64,000 nt of DNA from Microbacterium maritypicum MF109 (GTDB taxonomy: Bacteria > Actinomycetota > Actinomycetes > Actinomycetales > Microbacteriaceae), in NCBI RefSeq assembly GCF_000455825.1, contig NZ_ATAO01000057.1, forward strand, positions 1-64,000, given 5' to 3'. The translations under genes were made by a program, and so were the position numbers. How positions within the stretch are numbered: the stretch's first letter is position 1; each line of letters opens with the position of its first letter. The notes below the pieces were generated by a model that was not told the DNA's origin, did no database searches, and saw only the letters and a program-made list of their open reading frames with translations. Below are positions 56,187 through 64,000 of this stretch, piece by piece.

Positions 56187-57218
56187 ATGGTCACAGAGCG
56201 AGGACTCCAGGTTCTCCGAGCGATCGTGCAGGACTACGTCGAGACCCACGAACCCGTCGGCAGCCGCTCCATCGTCGACCGGCACTCGTTCGGCGTCTCG
56301 GCGGCGACGATCCGCAACGACATGGCGCTGCTCGAGGACGAAGAGCTCATCACGGCTCCGCACACCTCGTCCGGCCGTGTGCCCACCGACAAGGGCTATC
56401 GCGTCTTCGTGAACCACCTCGCCCAGCTGCGACCGCTCTCGTCGGCTCAGCGCTCGGCGATCGAGTCCTTCCTCGGCGAGCCGGCCGACCTCGACGACCT
56501 GATGGCGCGAACGGTGCGGGTGCTGACACAGCTGACCGGCCAGGTCGCGCTCGCCCAGTACCCCTCGTTCGCCCGCGCGCATGTCACGCACGTCGAGCTG
56601 GTCGCGCTCGCGCCGAACCGGCTTCTGATCGTGCTCGTGACCGATGCCGGCGGGGTCTCGCAGCGTATGGCCGTCCTCCCGGAGCCGATCGACGACGCTG
56701 ACATAGCTGTGCTGCGCGCACGGCTGTCCGCGTCGATCACCGGTCAGGGCATCGGGGAGGCATCCGATCGGCTGCAGGCGTTGCTGGTCGCCGAGGAGAA
56801 GCCCCAGGATGCCGTGCTGCGCACGCTTGCTGCGGTGATCGTCGACGAACTCGGCGGCTTCCGCCAGGAGCGACTGGTGATGGCGGGAGCGGCGACCCTC
56901 GCGCGCCGGGAGCAGGACTTCCGCGGCAGCATCCACCCCCTCCTCGAAGCCATCGAGGAACAGGTGACGCTCCTGCGTCTGATGAGCGAGATGGTGACCG
57001 ACGAGCACGGACTCGCCGCGAGCATCGGCACGGAGAACGCCCCGTTCGGCCTGGGCGAGGCGTCGATCGTCGCCAGCAACTACGCCGCCCCGAGCGGCAC
57101 GGCGCGCGTCGGAGTGATGGGACCGACGCGCATGGACTACCCGAGCAACCTCGCCGCAGCGCGGGCCGTGGCCCGCTACCTGTCGCGGATGCTCGATGAA
57201 GACGAGGCCGGCCGCTGA
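56187..57218 (+). CDS. hrcA: Heat-inducible transcription repressor HrcA
   Basis: 343-aa repressor of CIRCE-controlled chaperone genes. A winged-helix N-terminus ([12 protein letters not shown], then S-A-A-T-I-R-N-D-M) is followed by a GAF-like dimer domain with an inserted segment, and the terminal G-P-T-R-M-D-Y. HrcA folding depends on GroEL, and it loses DNA binding on heat shock. The CIRCE element in front gives autoregulation. dnaJ follows after 37 nt. Confidence 0.96.
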   Translation: MVTERGLQVLRAIVQDYVETHEPVGSRSIVDRHSFGVSAATIRNDMALLEDEELITAPHTSSGRVPTDKGYRVFVNHLAQLRPLSSAQRSAIESFLGEPADLDDLMARTVRVLTQLTGQVALAQYPSFARAHVTHVELVALAPNRLLIVLVTDAGGVSQRMAVLPEPIDDADIAVLRARLSASITGQGIGEASDRLQALLVAEEKPQDAVLRTLAAVIVDELGGFRQERLVMAGAATLARREQDFRGSIHPLLEAIEEQVTLLRLMSEMVTDEHGLAASIGTENAPFGLGEASIVASNYAAPSGTARVGVMGPTRMDYPSNLAAARAVARYLSRMLDEDEAGR

Positions 57219-57255
57219 CGCGGTCGCCACCGAGACACACGCAAGAAAGGCGATT

Positions 57256-58371
57256 GTGGCGGACCACTATGAGGTTCTCGGGGTGTCCCGAGACGCTTCC
57301 ACCGATGAGATCAAGAAGGCGTACCGGCGCCTCGCCCGGCAGCTGCACCCGGATGTGAACCCGGGAGAGGACGCGGCGGAGAAGTTCAAGCTCGTCACGC
57401 ATGCGTACGACGTGCTCAGCGACGACGACTCCCGCCGGCGCTATGACATGGGCGGCGGAGACGGTGCAGCAGGGAACTTCGGCGGCTTCGGCGGTTTCGG
57501 CGACATCTTCGAGACGTTCTTCGGGGCCTCGCAGGGCGGCGGACGTGGCGCGCGTCCGCGTTCGCGTCGCGAGCGTGGCCAGGACGCCCTCGTCCGCGTG
57601 ACCCTCGACCTCGGCGATGTGGTGTTCGGTGCGCACCGCGACATCGACGTCGACACCGCGGTGCTGTGCGAGACGTGTCAGGGATCCTGCTGCCAAGAGG
57701 GCACCTCTCCGGTCACCTGCGACATCTGCGGTGGCTCCGGTCACGTGCAGCGTCAGGTGCGCAGCCTGCTCGGCAACGTCGTGACCTCTCAGCCCTGCGG
57801 CACGTGCGAGGGCTACGGCACGACGATCCCTTACCCCTGCGGCACGTGCGGTGGCCAGGGCCGCGTGCGTTCGCGCCGTACCGTGTCGCTCGACATCCCG
57901 GCCGGCGTCGAGACGGGGCTCCGTCTGCAGCTTCCCGGTTCCGGCGAGGTCGGCAAGGCGGGCGGACCGAACGGAGACCTGTACGTCGAGGTGACGGTTA
58001 ACCCGCACGCGGCGTTCAGCCGTGAGGGCGACGACCTGCTCGCCACGCTCGAGGTGTCGATGACGGATGCGATCCTCGGCACGGAGACGAAGATCCAGGG
58101 ACTGGACGGTGAGGTGGACCTCGAGATCCGTGCCGGTGTGCAGTCCGGCGACGTGCTCACGATCAAGGGCCGCGGCATCACGCCGCTCCGAGGGACGCAG
58201 CGCGGCGATCTGCGGGTCGGCGTGCAGGTGCTGACCCCGACCAGGTTGGACTCCGCGCAGCGAGCCCTGATCGAGGACTTCGCCAAGAAGACGAAGTCGC
58301 CGGAGCCCCAGCTCGCGCAGTTCCAACAGGGACTGTTCTCGAAGCTCCGCGACCGCTTCCGCAGCCACTGA
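57256..58371 (+). CDS. dnaJ: Chaperone DnaJ
   Basis: 371-aa DnaJ co-chaperone of DnaK. It has a J domain with H-P-D at 31-33, a Gly/Phe-rich linker, a zinc-binding domain and C-terminal substrate domains. The four zinc repeats are [24 protein letters not shown] and C-G-T-C-G-G-Q-G; the first ends in Cys-Cys instead of Gly. The GTG at 57256 has AAGAAAGG 5 nt upstream. Pairing with hrcA under CIRCE marks it as the heat-regulated DnaJ2 type. Confidence 0.95.
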   Translation: MADHYEVLGVSRDASTDEIKKAYRRLARQLHPDVNPGEDAAEKFKLVTHAYDVLSDDDSRRRYDMGGGDGAAGNFGGFGGFGDIFETFFGASQGGGRGARPRSRRERGQDALVRVTLDLGDVVFGAHRDIDVDTAVLCETCQGSCCQEGTSPVTCDICGGSGHVQRQVRSLLGNVVTSQPCGTCEGYGTTIPYPCGTCGGQGRVRSRRTVSLDIPAGVETGLRLQLPGSGEVGKAGGPNGDLYVEVTVNPHAAFSREGDDLLATLEVSMTDAILGTETKIQGLDGEVDLEIRAGVQSGDVLTIKGRGITPLRGTQRGDLRVGVQVLTPTRLDSAQRALIEDFAKKTKSPEPQLAQFQQGLFSKLRDRFRSH

Positions 58372-58373
58372 CC

Positions 58374-59102
58374 ATGGCCCTGCATTTCCTCGTCGAGTCG
58401 TCGACCGATGCCGGAGTCGGCGACATCGTGTCGTTGACCGGAGCCGAAGCCAAGCACGCGGCCGTCGTACGACGGCTTCGCATCGGTGAGGCCGTCACGG
58501 TCGGCGACGGTGCCGGAGTGTGGTTGGCCGGTGTCGCCGAGGAGGTGTCGCCCGCTCGCGTCGACGTGCTCATCGCGGAGCGCATCGAGCGCCCCGCGCC
58601 CCGTCCGCGGATCGTCCTGGTGCAGGCGCTCGCGAAGGGCGATCGCGATGAGCTCGCCGTACAGGCCGCGTGCGAGCTCGGCGTCGACGAGATCGTGCCC
58701 TGGCAGGCGAGTCGCAGCGTGTCGCGCTGGGAAGGTCCGAAGGCGGTGAAGGGGAGGGAGCGCTGGGCGAGCATCGTGCGCGAGGCCGCGAAGCAGGCGC
58801 ACCGCGCGTGGGTCCCGGCGGTGGTCGCGCCGGTCTCGACGAAGCAACTCGCCGAGCGCGTCAGCTCGCAGCGTGTTCTGCTCCTCGACCCGAAGGCCCC
58901 CGTGCGGTTGTCCGAGATCGTGACGGACGGCCGTGACCTGGTGCTCGTCGTTGGGCCGGAAGGCGGGATCTCCGAAGAGGAGCTCCACCGCCTGACGGAG
59001 GCGGGGGCCGAGCGCGTGCTCCTGGGCGATACCGTGCTGCGCACCTCGACGGCAGGGCCTGCCGCGATCGCCGTGCTGTCGGTCGCACTCGGACGATGGT
59101 GA
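58374..59102 (+). CDS. rsmE: 16S rRNA m3U1498 methyltransferase RsmE
   Basis: 242-aa SPOUT-fold methyltransferase. A PUA-like N-terminus (KHAAVVRRLRIGEAV) precedes the trefoil-knot SAM domain with L-V-V-G-P-E-G-G and a conserved L-G-D-T-V-L-R-T-S-T-A-G-PAA terminus. It methylates U1498 of 16S rRNA. It begins 2 nt after dnaJ, as in many Gram-positive bacteria. Confidence 0.95.
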   Translation: MALHFLVESSTDAGVGDIVSLTGAEAKHAAVVRRLRIGEAVTVGDGAGVWLAGVAEEVSPARVDVLIAERIERPAPRPRIVLVQALAKGDRDELAVQAACELGVDEIVPWQASRSVSRWEGPKAVKGRERWASIVREAAKQAHRAWVPAVVAPVSTKQLAERVSSQRVLLLDPKAPVRLSEIVTDGRDLVLVVGPEGGISEEELHRLTEAGAERVLLGDTVLRTSTAGPAAIAVLSVALGRW

Positions 59103-59156
59103 ACGCGACTCGCCCGCCTGCCCACGCGCACCGGACTGCGAGCGTGCTGTGGTCAG

Positions 59157-59162
59157 TAGACT
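59157..59162 (+). promoter_or_regulatory. Leaderless -10 box of the HIT gene
   Basis: TAGACT is followed by 7 nt and the ATG at 59170, with no ribosome-binding site between. It would start the HIT-phoH-ybeY-CNNM-era transcript. Confidence 0.5.
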
Positions 59163-59169
59163 TGACGGC

Positions 59170-59520
59170 ATGACGGAACCCTCGATCTTCACGCGCATTC
59201 TGAACGGGGAGATCCCTGCCGAGATCATCGGCGAGACCGACCGCCTCTTCGCTCTGCGCGACATCGCGCCGCAGGCGCCCGTGCATCTGCTCGTGGTGCC
59301 GAAGACCGCGGAGTACCGCGACGTGACCGAGCTCGCTGCCGGGGATGCCACTCTGCTGGCCGACATGATCGCCTTCGCGGGGGAGCTCGCCGCGGAGCAC
59401 ACCGAAGACGGCGACTTCCGCCTCGTCTTCAACACCGGCGCGAACGCCGGGCAGACCGTGTTCCACGTCCACGCGCATGTGCTGGGCGGCGGATTGACCG
59501 AGAAGAGCGTCGGTGCCTGA
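59170..59520 (+). CDS. HIT family nucleotide-binding hydrolase
   Basis: 116-aa histidine triad protein of the HinT type, which hydrolyses adenosine phosphoramidates or acyl-AMPs. The triad H-V-H-A-H-V is near the C-terminus, and the N-terminal I-F-T-R-I-L-N-G-E-I-P-A is the usual start. The ATG at 59170 gives the normal length. Its end overlaps the phoH GTG. Confidence 0.93.
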   Translation: MTEPSIFTRILNGEIPAEIIGETDRLFALRDIAPQAPVHLLVVPKTAEYRDVTELAAGDATLLADMIAFAGELAAEHTEDGDFRLVFNTGANAGQTVFHVHAHVLGGGLTEKSVGA

Positions 59521-60625
59521 GAACCACGAACCCCAGGAGCGCAGCCGGGGAGGTCAGCCTCCCGAGGCCGTCGAGAAGATCTACGCCGACGGCGTCGCGA
59601 TGGTGCAGCTGCTCGGGCCCCAGGACCGGCTTCTGCGGATGCTCGAGAAGGAGCACCCCGGTGTCCAGGTGCTCGTGCGCGGCAACGAGATCACGCTCGG
59701 CGGCAGCACCGATGCGGTCGCGAAGGCGAAAGCGCTGGTCGACGAGCTCCTCGCCATGACGAGGGCGGGGCACGACCTGGCCCCGAGCGATGTGTCGAGC
59801 TCCGCGCGCATGCTGCGCCAGGAGGGCGGACCGCGTCCGAGCGAGGTGCTGGGCGAGGCGATCCTGACTACCCGTGGCAAGGTGATCCGTCCGAAGACCC
59901 TCGGGCAGAAGGAGTACGTCGACGCGATCGAGGAGAACACGATCGTGTTCGGCATCGGTCCCGCCGGCACGGGCAAGACCTATCTCGCGATGGCGAAGGC
60001 GGTGCAGGCCCTGCAGCGCAAAGAAGTGACCCGCATCATCCTCACCCGTCCCGCCGTCGAGGCGGGGGAGCGGCTCGGGTTCCTCCCCGGCACCCTCACG
60101 GACAAGATCGATCCGTACCTGCGCCCGCTGTACGACGCGCTGAACGAGATGATGGACCCCGAGATCGTGCCGCGACTGATGGCGACGGGCACGATCGAAG
60201 TCGCCCCGCTCGCCTACATGCGCGGCCGCACCCTCAACGACTCCTTCGTGGTGCTCGATGAGGCGCAGAACACGACTCCCGAGCAGATGAAGATGTTCCT
60301 CACGCGCCTCGGCTTCGGCACGCGGATGGTCGTCACCGGCGACATCACGCAGGTCGATCTTCCGCAGGGTGCGTCCGGTCTCCGTCTGGTCACCCGTGTG
60401 CTCGACGGAATCGACGACATCCATTTCTCCCGCCTCACCAGCGATGACGTGGTGCGCCACTCGTTGGTCGGCCGCATCGTCGACGCGTACAGCGAGTACG
60501 ACGAGAAGCGCACCGCGCAGCGGTTCGAGCGCGAACAGGCGGCCGAGTTCGCCAATCGTGCCGAGCGCCGAGGAGCGCAACGACCAGGACCGCGTGATCG
60601 CGCCCCGAAACGAGGACTCTCATGA
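59513..60625 (+). CDS. phoH: PhoH-like ATPase
   Basis: 370-aa PhoH family protein: an N-terminal KH-like region (about 20-90), then the ATPase domain with Walker A G-P-A-G-T-G-K-T near residue 150, T-R-P-A-V-E-A-G-E, and Walker B V-V-L-D-E-A-Q-N. The last 45 residues are basic and probably disordered. It functions with YbeY in rRNA processing and RNA metabolism. It overlaps ybeY by 4 nt. Confidence 0.95.
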   Translation: MPENHEPQERSRGGQPPEAVEKIYADGVAMVQLLGPQDRLLRMLEKEHPGVQVLVRGNEITLGGSTDAVAKAKALVDELLAMTRAGHDLAPSDVSSSARMLRQEGGPRPSEVLGEAILTTRGKVIRPKTLGQKEYVDAIEENTIVFGIGPAGTGKTYLAMAKAVQALQRKEVTRIILTRPAVEAGERLGFLPGTLTDKIDPYLRPLYDALNEMMDPEIVPRLMATGTIEVAPLAYMRGRTLNDSFVVLDEAQNTTPEQMKMFLTRLGFGTRMVVTGDITQVDLPQGASGLRLVTRVLDGIDDIHFSRLTSDDVVRHSLVGRIVDAYSEYDEKRTAQRFEREQAAEFANRAERRGAQRPGPRDRAPKRGLS

Positions 60626-61080
60626 TCGAGATCAACAACGAGTCGGCCATCGACGTCGATGAGACTGTGCTGCAGCGACTGACCGACTTCAACCTCGCAC
60701 AGCTCCACGTGAGCCCGGACGCCGAGGTGGCGATCGTTCTCGTCGACGAGGGCGCCATGGAGGCTCTTCACGTGCAGTGGATGGATGAGCCCGGTCCCAC
60801 GGACGTGCTGAGCTTCCCGATGGACGAGCTGCGCCCCGGTACCGAGGATCGCCCGACGGCTCCCGGTCTGCTCGGCGACATCGTCCTCTGCCCGCAGGTC
60901 GCGGAAGCGCAGGCGCAGGCCGCAGGACACACTCTGATGGACGAGCTGATCCTGCTGACCACGCACGGGTTGCTTCACCTTCTCGGATTCGATCATGCCG
61001 AACCTGACGAGGAGCGTGAGATGTTCGGGCTGCAGAAGGAACTGATCCAGGGCTTCGCCGCAGCTGAACGCCGGCGATGA
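60622..61080 (+). CDS. ybeY: Endoribonuclease YbeY
   Basis: 152-aa metal-dependent RNase in 16S rRNA 3'-end maturation and ribosome quality control. The zinc motif H-G-L-L-H-L-L-G-F-D-H gives the H-x3-H-x5-H signature. The conserved D-V-L-S-F-P precedes it. It is tightly coupled to phoH and to the CNNM gene. Confidence 0.97.
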   Translation: MIEINNESAIDVDETVLQRLTDFNLAQLHVSPDAEVAIVLVDEGAMEALHVQWMDEPGPTDVLSFPMDELRPGTEDRPTAPGLLGDIVLCPQVAEAQAQAAGHTLMDELILLTTHGLLHLLGFDHAEPDEEREMFGLQKELIQGFAAAERRR

Positions 61081-62372
61081 CCGCGGCTCTCCTGCTGATC
61101 GCCGCCGTGCTGCTGGTGGCCTTCGGCGGTCTCATGTCCGCGATCGATGCGGCATACGGTGTCACGTCACGGGCGGGTCTGGCCGACATGGCGACGGAAG
61201 GGCGCAGGGCCAAGGCTCTGGGTCGCATCGCCGCGGACCTCGATGCGCACGTGAACGCCGTGGCGTTCATCCGCGTGCTGGCAGAGGTCACGGCCGCCGT
61301 GCTCGTGACGGTGGCGTTCACCATCCTGATCGAGAACAACTGGTGGGCGATGCTCGCCGCCGCCCTGTTGATGACCGCGATCACCTTCGTTCTCGTGGGG
61401 GCGAGCCCGCGCTCGTTCGGGCGCCAGCACGCTGAGGGCATGATCCGCGGCACGGCCTCGGTCGTGCGTGGACTCCGTATCTTCCTGGGCCCCCTCGCCC
61501 AGGGACTCGTCGTGCTCGGCAACCGCGTCACGCCGGGTACCGGCCGCAGCTCCTTCACCAGTGAGGACCAGCTGCTCAGCATGGTCGACGAGGCGGCGTC
61601 GAACGACCTCATCGAGGAGGACGACCGCGATCTCATCCACTCGGTGTTCGACTTCACCGATCAGTTCGTCCGCGCCGTGATGGTGCCCCGCACCGAGATG
61701 GTGACCGTCGATGCCACGGCGACGACGGATGAGGCCATGTCGCTGTTCCTGAACCGGGGTGTGTCGCGCATGCCCGTCGTCGATGACGATGCGGACGACG
61801 TCGTCGGCGTGCTCTATCTCAAGGACCTCGTGCAGTTCGCCTATCGTGACGACAGCGCGTGGCGCGCGGCCTCGATCCGGCCGATCGCGCGCCCGGCGAC
61901 CTTCGTCCCCGAGTCGATGCGCGCCGAGACCCTCCTCCAGCAGATGAAGCGCGACGCCGTGCATGTGTGTCTGGTGATCGACGAGCACGGCGGGATCTCG
62001 GGCTTGGTGACGCTGGAGGACTTGATCGAGGAACTCGTCGGCGAGATCTCCGACGAGTACGATCAGGTGTCGGCGGAGTTCGTCGATCTCGGTCACGGAC
62101 GATACCGCGTGAGCTCCCGTCTCTCGCTCGAGGACGTCGGCGATCTCTTCGGTCTCGAGCTCGAGGACGAGGATGTCGACTCGATCGGTGGGCTGCTCGG
62201 CAAAGCGCTGGGACAGGTTCCGCAGCCCGGTGCAACGGCCACCGTGGAAGGTTTGGTTCTCACGGGCGGCGCGTCGCGCGGCCGTGGCAGAGGTATCGCG
62301 ACGGTGTTCGTGGAACGTGCGGCGGGGGAACCCGACGCTTCGCAGGATGAAGGAGATCGAGACGATGACTGA
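61077..62372 (+). CDS. CNNM/HlyC/CorC-type transporter-like membrane protein
   Basis: 431-aa protein: an N-terminal CNNM transmembrane domain with three to four segments (to about residue 145), a CBS pair (about 200-320) with M-V-P-R-T-E-M-V and H-G-G-I-S-G-L-V-T-L-E-D, and a C-terminal CorC-HlyC FAD-like domain. The family is linked to magnesium and cobalt efflux or tolerance; the hemolysin name is historical. Its stop overlaps era by 8 nt. Confidence 0.93.
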   Translation: MTAALLLIAAVLLVAFGGLMSAIDAAYGVTSRAGLADMATEGRRAKALGRIAADLDAHVNAVAFIRVLAEVTAAVLVTVAFTILIENNWWAMLAAALLMTAITFVLVGASPRSFGRQHAEGMIRGTASVVRGLRIFLGPLAQGLVVLGNRVTPGTGRSSFTSEDQLLSMVDEAASNDLIEEDDRDLIHSVFDFTDQFVRAVMVPRTEMVTVDATATTDEAMSLFLNRGVSRMPVVDDDADDVVGVLYLKDLVQFAYRDDSAWRAASIRPIARPATFVPESMRAETLLQQMKRDAVHVCLVIDEHGGISGLVTLEDLIEELVGEISDEYDQVSAEFVDLGHGRYRVSSRLSLEDVGDLFGLELEDEDVDSIGGLLGKALGQVPQPGATATVEGLVLTGGASRGRGRGIATVFVERAAGEPDASQDEGDRDDD

Positions 62373-63261
62373 CGACACTCGAAGCGGGTTCGTGACATTC
62401 GTCGGCCGCCCCAACGTCGGGAAGTCGACGCTGACGAACGCCCTCGTCGGCGAGAAGATCGCCATCACCAGCGAGAAGCCGCAGACCACGCGTCGGGCGA
62501 TCCGCGGCATCGTGAACCGTCCCGAGGGTCAGCTCGTCATCGTGGACACCCCTGGAATCCACAAGCCGCGCACGCTGCTCGGCGAGCGGCTGAACGATCT
62601 CGTCGAGCAGGTGCTGGGCGACGTCGACGTCATCGGCTTCTGCGTGCCCGCGAACGAGAAGGTCGGTCCGGGGGATCGACGGATTGCCGCCTCGCTCGAT
62701 GGCTACCCACGTGCGAAGAAGATCGCGATCGTGACGAAGATGGACGCTGCCGCTCGTGATGAGGTCACCGAGCGGCTCCTGGAGGTCGATTCGCTGCGTG
62801 AGGACTGGGCCGCTGTCATCCCGCTGTCCGCCCTGACGCGCGAGCAGCTCGACGTGCTCTCGGACGAGATCCTGACGCTGATGCCGAAGGGGCCGGCACT
62901 CTATCCGGAGGGCATCACGACGGACGAGTCACAGGAGGATCGGATCGCCGAGATGATCCGAGAGGCCGCCCTGGAGGGGGTGCGTGACGAGCTCCCGCAC
63001 TCGATCGCCGTCGTCATCGACGACATCGCGCCCCGTGAGGGCACGGACCTCACCGACGTGCACGCCTCGATCGTGGTCGAGCGCGACAGTCAGAAGGCGA
63101 TCATCATCGGGCATAAGGGCAAGCGACTCAGCGAGGTGGGGGCACGAGCGCGCGTCGGCATCGAGGAGCTGCTCGGCAGGCGCGTCTTCCTCGGGCTGCA
63201 TGTGAAGGTCGCGAAGGAATGGCAGCGCGATCCGAAGCAGCTCGGCAGGCTCGGATTCTGA
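62365..63261 (+). CDS. era: GTPase Era
   Basis: 298-aa GTPase in 30S subunit maturation. The G domain has G-R-P-N-V-G-K-S-T, a D-T-P-G-I-H-K-P switch II, and T-K-M-D. The C-terminal KH domain with I-I-G-H-K-G-K-R-L binds the 3' end of 16S rRNA. The ATG at 62365 has AAGGAGA 8 nt upstream; an ATG at 62347 is possible but its ribosome-binding site is poor. Confidence 0.96.
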   Translation: MTDDTRSGFVTFVGRPNVGKSTLTNALVGEKIAITSEKPQTTRRAIRGIVNRPEGQLVIVDTPGIHKPRTLLGERLNDLVEQVLGDVDVIGFCVPANEKVGPGDRRIAASLDGYPRAKKIAIVTKMDAAARDEVTERLLEVDSLREDWAAVIPLSALTREQLDVLSDEILTLMPKGPALYPEGITTDESQEDRIAEMIREAALEGVRDELPHSIAVVIDDIAPREGTDLTDVHASIVVERDSQKAIIIGHKGKRLSEVGARARVGIEELLGRRVFLGLHVKVAKEWQRDPKQLGRLGF

Positions 63262-63315
63262 GATGACATCCGGCATCACGTCGATGGCGGCGGGCAGGCC
63301 GCCGACCCCGGCGAC

Positions 63316-63843
63316 ATGAGTGGTCGCAGCGAAGACCCGAATCCGCTGCGCAACGAGGTCTTCACCCGAGTGTTCGATGAGCACTGGGCAGCAGTGCGGC
63401 ATCACATCGAGGGCGTCGTCGGCGCGGAGGACGAGGTCACCGAGATCGTCTCCGAGGTGTTCCTGCTCGCCTGGACCAAGCTCAGACCTGCACGACCGCC
63501 GAGCCGTGTCTGGCTGTTGCGGGCGACGGATCGGCGGCTGCGGGCTCGTTCCGGCCGGGCGTCGACGCCCTACGGTGCGCTCGACGCTGTGCATCTGGGG
63601 CTCTCCGGCGAAGAGGGCGGACCGGATCAGCACAGTCGCCTCGCGGTCCTGCGGGCTTTGGCTGTCCTCACTCCAGGTCAGAGGCGTATCATCATGCTCA
63701 CGTACTGGGACGGACTCACGGTGGGGGAGATCGCGGAGTTGTTGCGCGCTTCCGAGTTGCGAGTGCGGAAGACGCTGGGACGCGCGCAGGATCGCCTGTG
63801 TGCGGAGCTGGGCCTGGAGGGGCGGACGACGGGTGATGACTGA
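63316..63843 (+). CDS. ECF RNA polymerase sigma factor
   Basis: 175-aa extracytoplasmic-function sigma factor. A divergent region 2 (about residues 14-85, with E-V-F-L-L-A-W-T-K-L) is linked to a region 4 helix-turn-helix (about 108-160) containing L-T-P-G-Q-R-R-I-I-M-L-T-Y-W and V-G-E-I-A-E-L-L. Region 2 lacks some of the usual -10 recognition residues, so target assignment is difficult. Its end overlaps a second gene by 8 nt, which is the usual position of an anti-sigma factor. Confidence 0.85.
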   Translation: MSGRSEDPNPLRNEVFTRVFDEHWAAVRHHIEGVVGAEDEVTEIVSEVFLLAWTKLRPARPPSRVWLLRATDRRLRARSGRASTPYGALDAVHLGLSGEEGGPDQHSRLAVLRALAVLTPGQRRIIMLTYWDGLTVGEIAELLRASELRVRKTLGRAQDRLCAELGLEGRTTGDD

Positions 63844-64000
63844 CAACGCCGTGCTCGAACGGATGCTGAGCGATGCCGATCCCGCACCGACTCCACGTGA
63901 CGCTGCGCCCGACGCGCGGGCCCTCGCGACTCGCGACCGCATCCTCCGCACGAGCACCGCACCGAGGCGTCGCCGTCGGCGTGCACTCGGCTGGGCTTCC
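63836..64000 (+). CDS. Partial gene, possible anti-sigma or membrane regulator
   Basis: An ATG at 63836 overlaps the sigma factor stop and opens a frame through the end of the window, 55 codons so far. It starts M-T-D-N-A-V-L-E-R-M-L and is charged, then reaches R-R-R-R-R-R-A-L-G-W, a basic stretch of the kind found just before a membrane segment. This layout fits an anti-sigma factor or a membrane-bound regulator, but the membrane part is outside the window. Confidence 0.6.
   Translation, partial: MTDNAVLERMLSDADPAPTPRDAAPDARALATRDRILRTSTAPRRRRRRALGWAS

Overview
The window is chromosomal DNA from a high-GC Gram-positive bacterium, an actinobacterium most like Microbacteriaceae (Microbacterium or a close relative). 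The reasons are the strong G/C third-position bias, many GTG starts, ATGA/GTGA gene overlaps, and two gene orders typical of Actinobacteria: RNase E/G-rplU-rpmA-obgE-proB-proA-nadD-rsfS, and hrcA-dnaJ-rsmE-HIT-phoH-ybeY-CNNM-era. The genus is an inference; no rRNA lies in the window. There is no sign of a phage, insertion sequence, integron or CRISPR array.

Layout. 1-11371: a VKOR-type membrane protein, then the housekeeping block from RNase E/G to rsfS, with proline synthesis (proB, proA), NAD synthesis (nadD), a membrane-anchored acidic protein and an SDR enzyme. 11395-21084: an accessory island with a two-domain peptide ABC ATPase divergent from an M19-like dipeptidase, a binding lipoprotein, two permeases, a metal-site-deficient M24 (creatinase-like) hydrolase, an alpha/beta hydrolase and a tandem Lrp/AsnC regulator. 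21190-24616: a 94-aa orphan, a copper-handling set (CueP, DUF305, DUF6153), small acidic and beta-helix proteins and tRNA-Ala(GGC). 24763-32780: a flavoprotein, DUF2804, two membrane proteins, an NAD(P)-binding protein, a secreted NagZ-like GH3 enzyme, and a minus-strand DedA/App1/unknown operon. 32822-41271: pabB, leuS, comEA-comEC, holA, rpsT. 41494-44858: a GH1 beta-glucosidase with an MFS transporter, and a lipase-like hydrolase. 44934-50601: a second complete peptide ABC importer with its binding protein last. 50843-64000: lepA, DUF1990, hemW, a carboxylesterase, the CIRCE-controlled hrcA-dnaJ operon running through era, and an ECF sigma factor with the start of a probable regulator cut by the window end.

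How it works together. The housekeeping genes form long co-directional operons with overlapping start and stop codons. The 11-21 kb island looks like one substrate pathway: import of a small peptide-like compound, then stepwise intracellular hydrolysis under an Lrp-family regulator. Its substrate is unknown, and two of its enzymes have altered metal sites, so it is the best candidate here for an undescribed system.

A recurring signal is a TANNNT (or GATAAT) -10 hexamer ending 6-7 nt before the start codon with no ribosome-binding site. It occurs at about a dozen genes on both strands and points to widespread leaderless transcription. At DedA/pabB two such promoters face apart with start codons only 41 bp apart.
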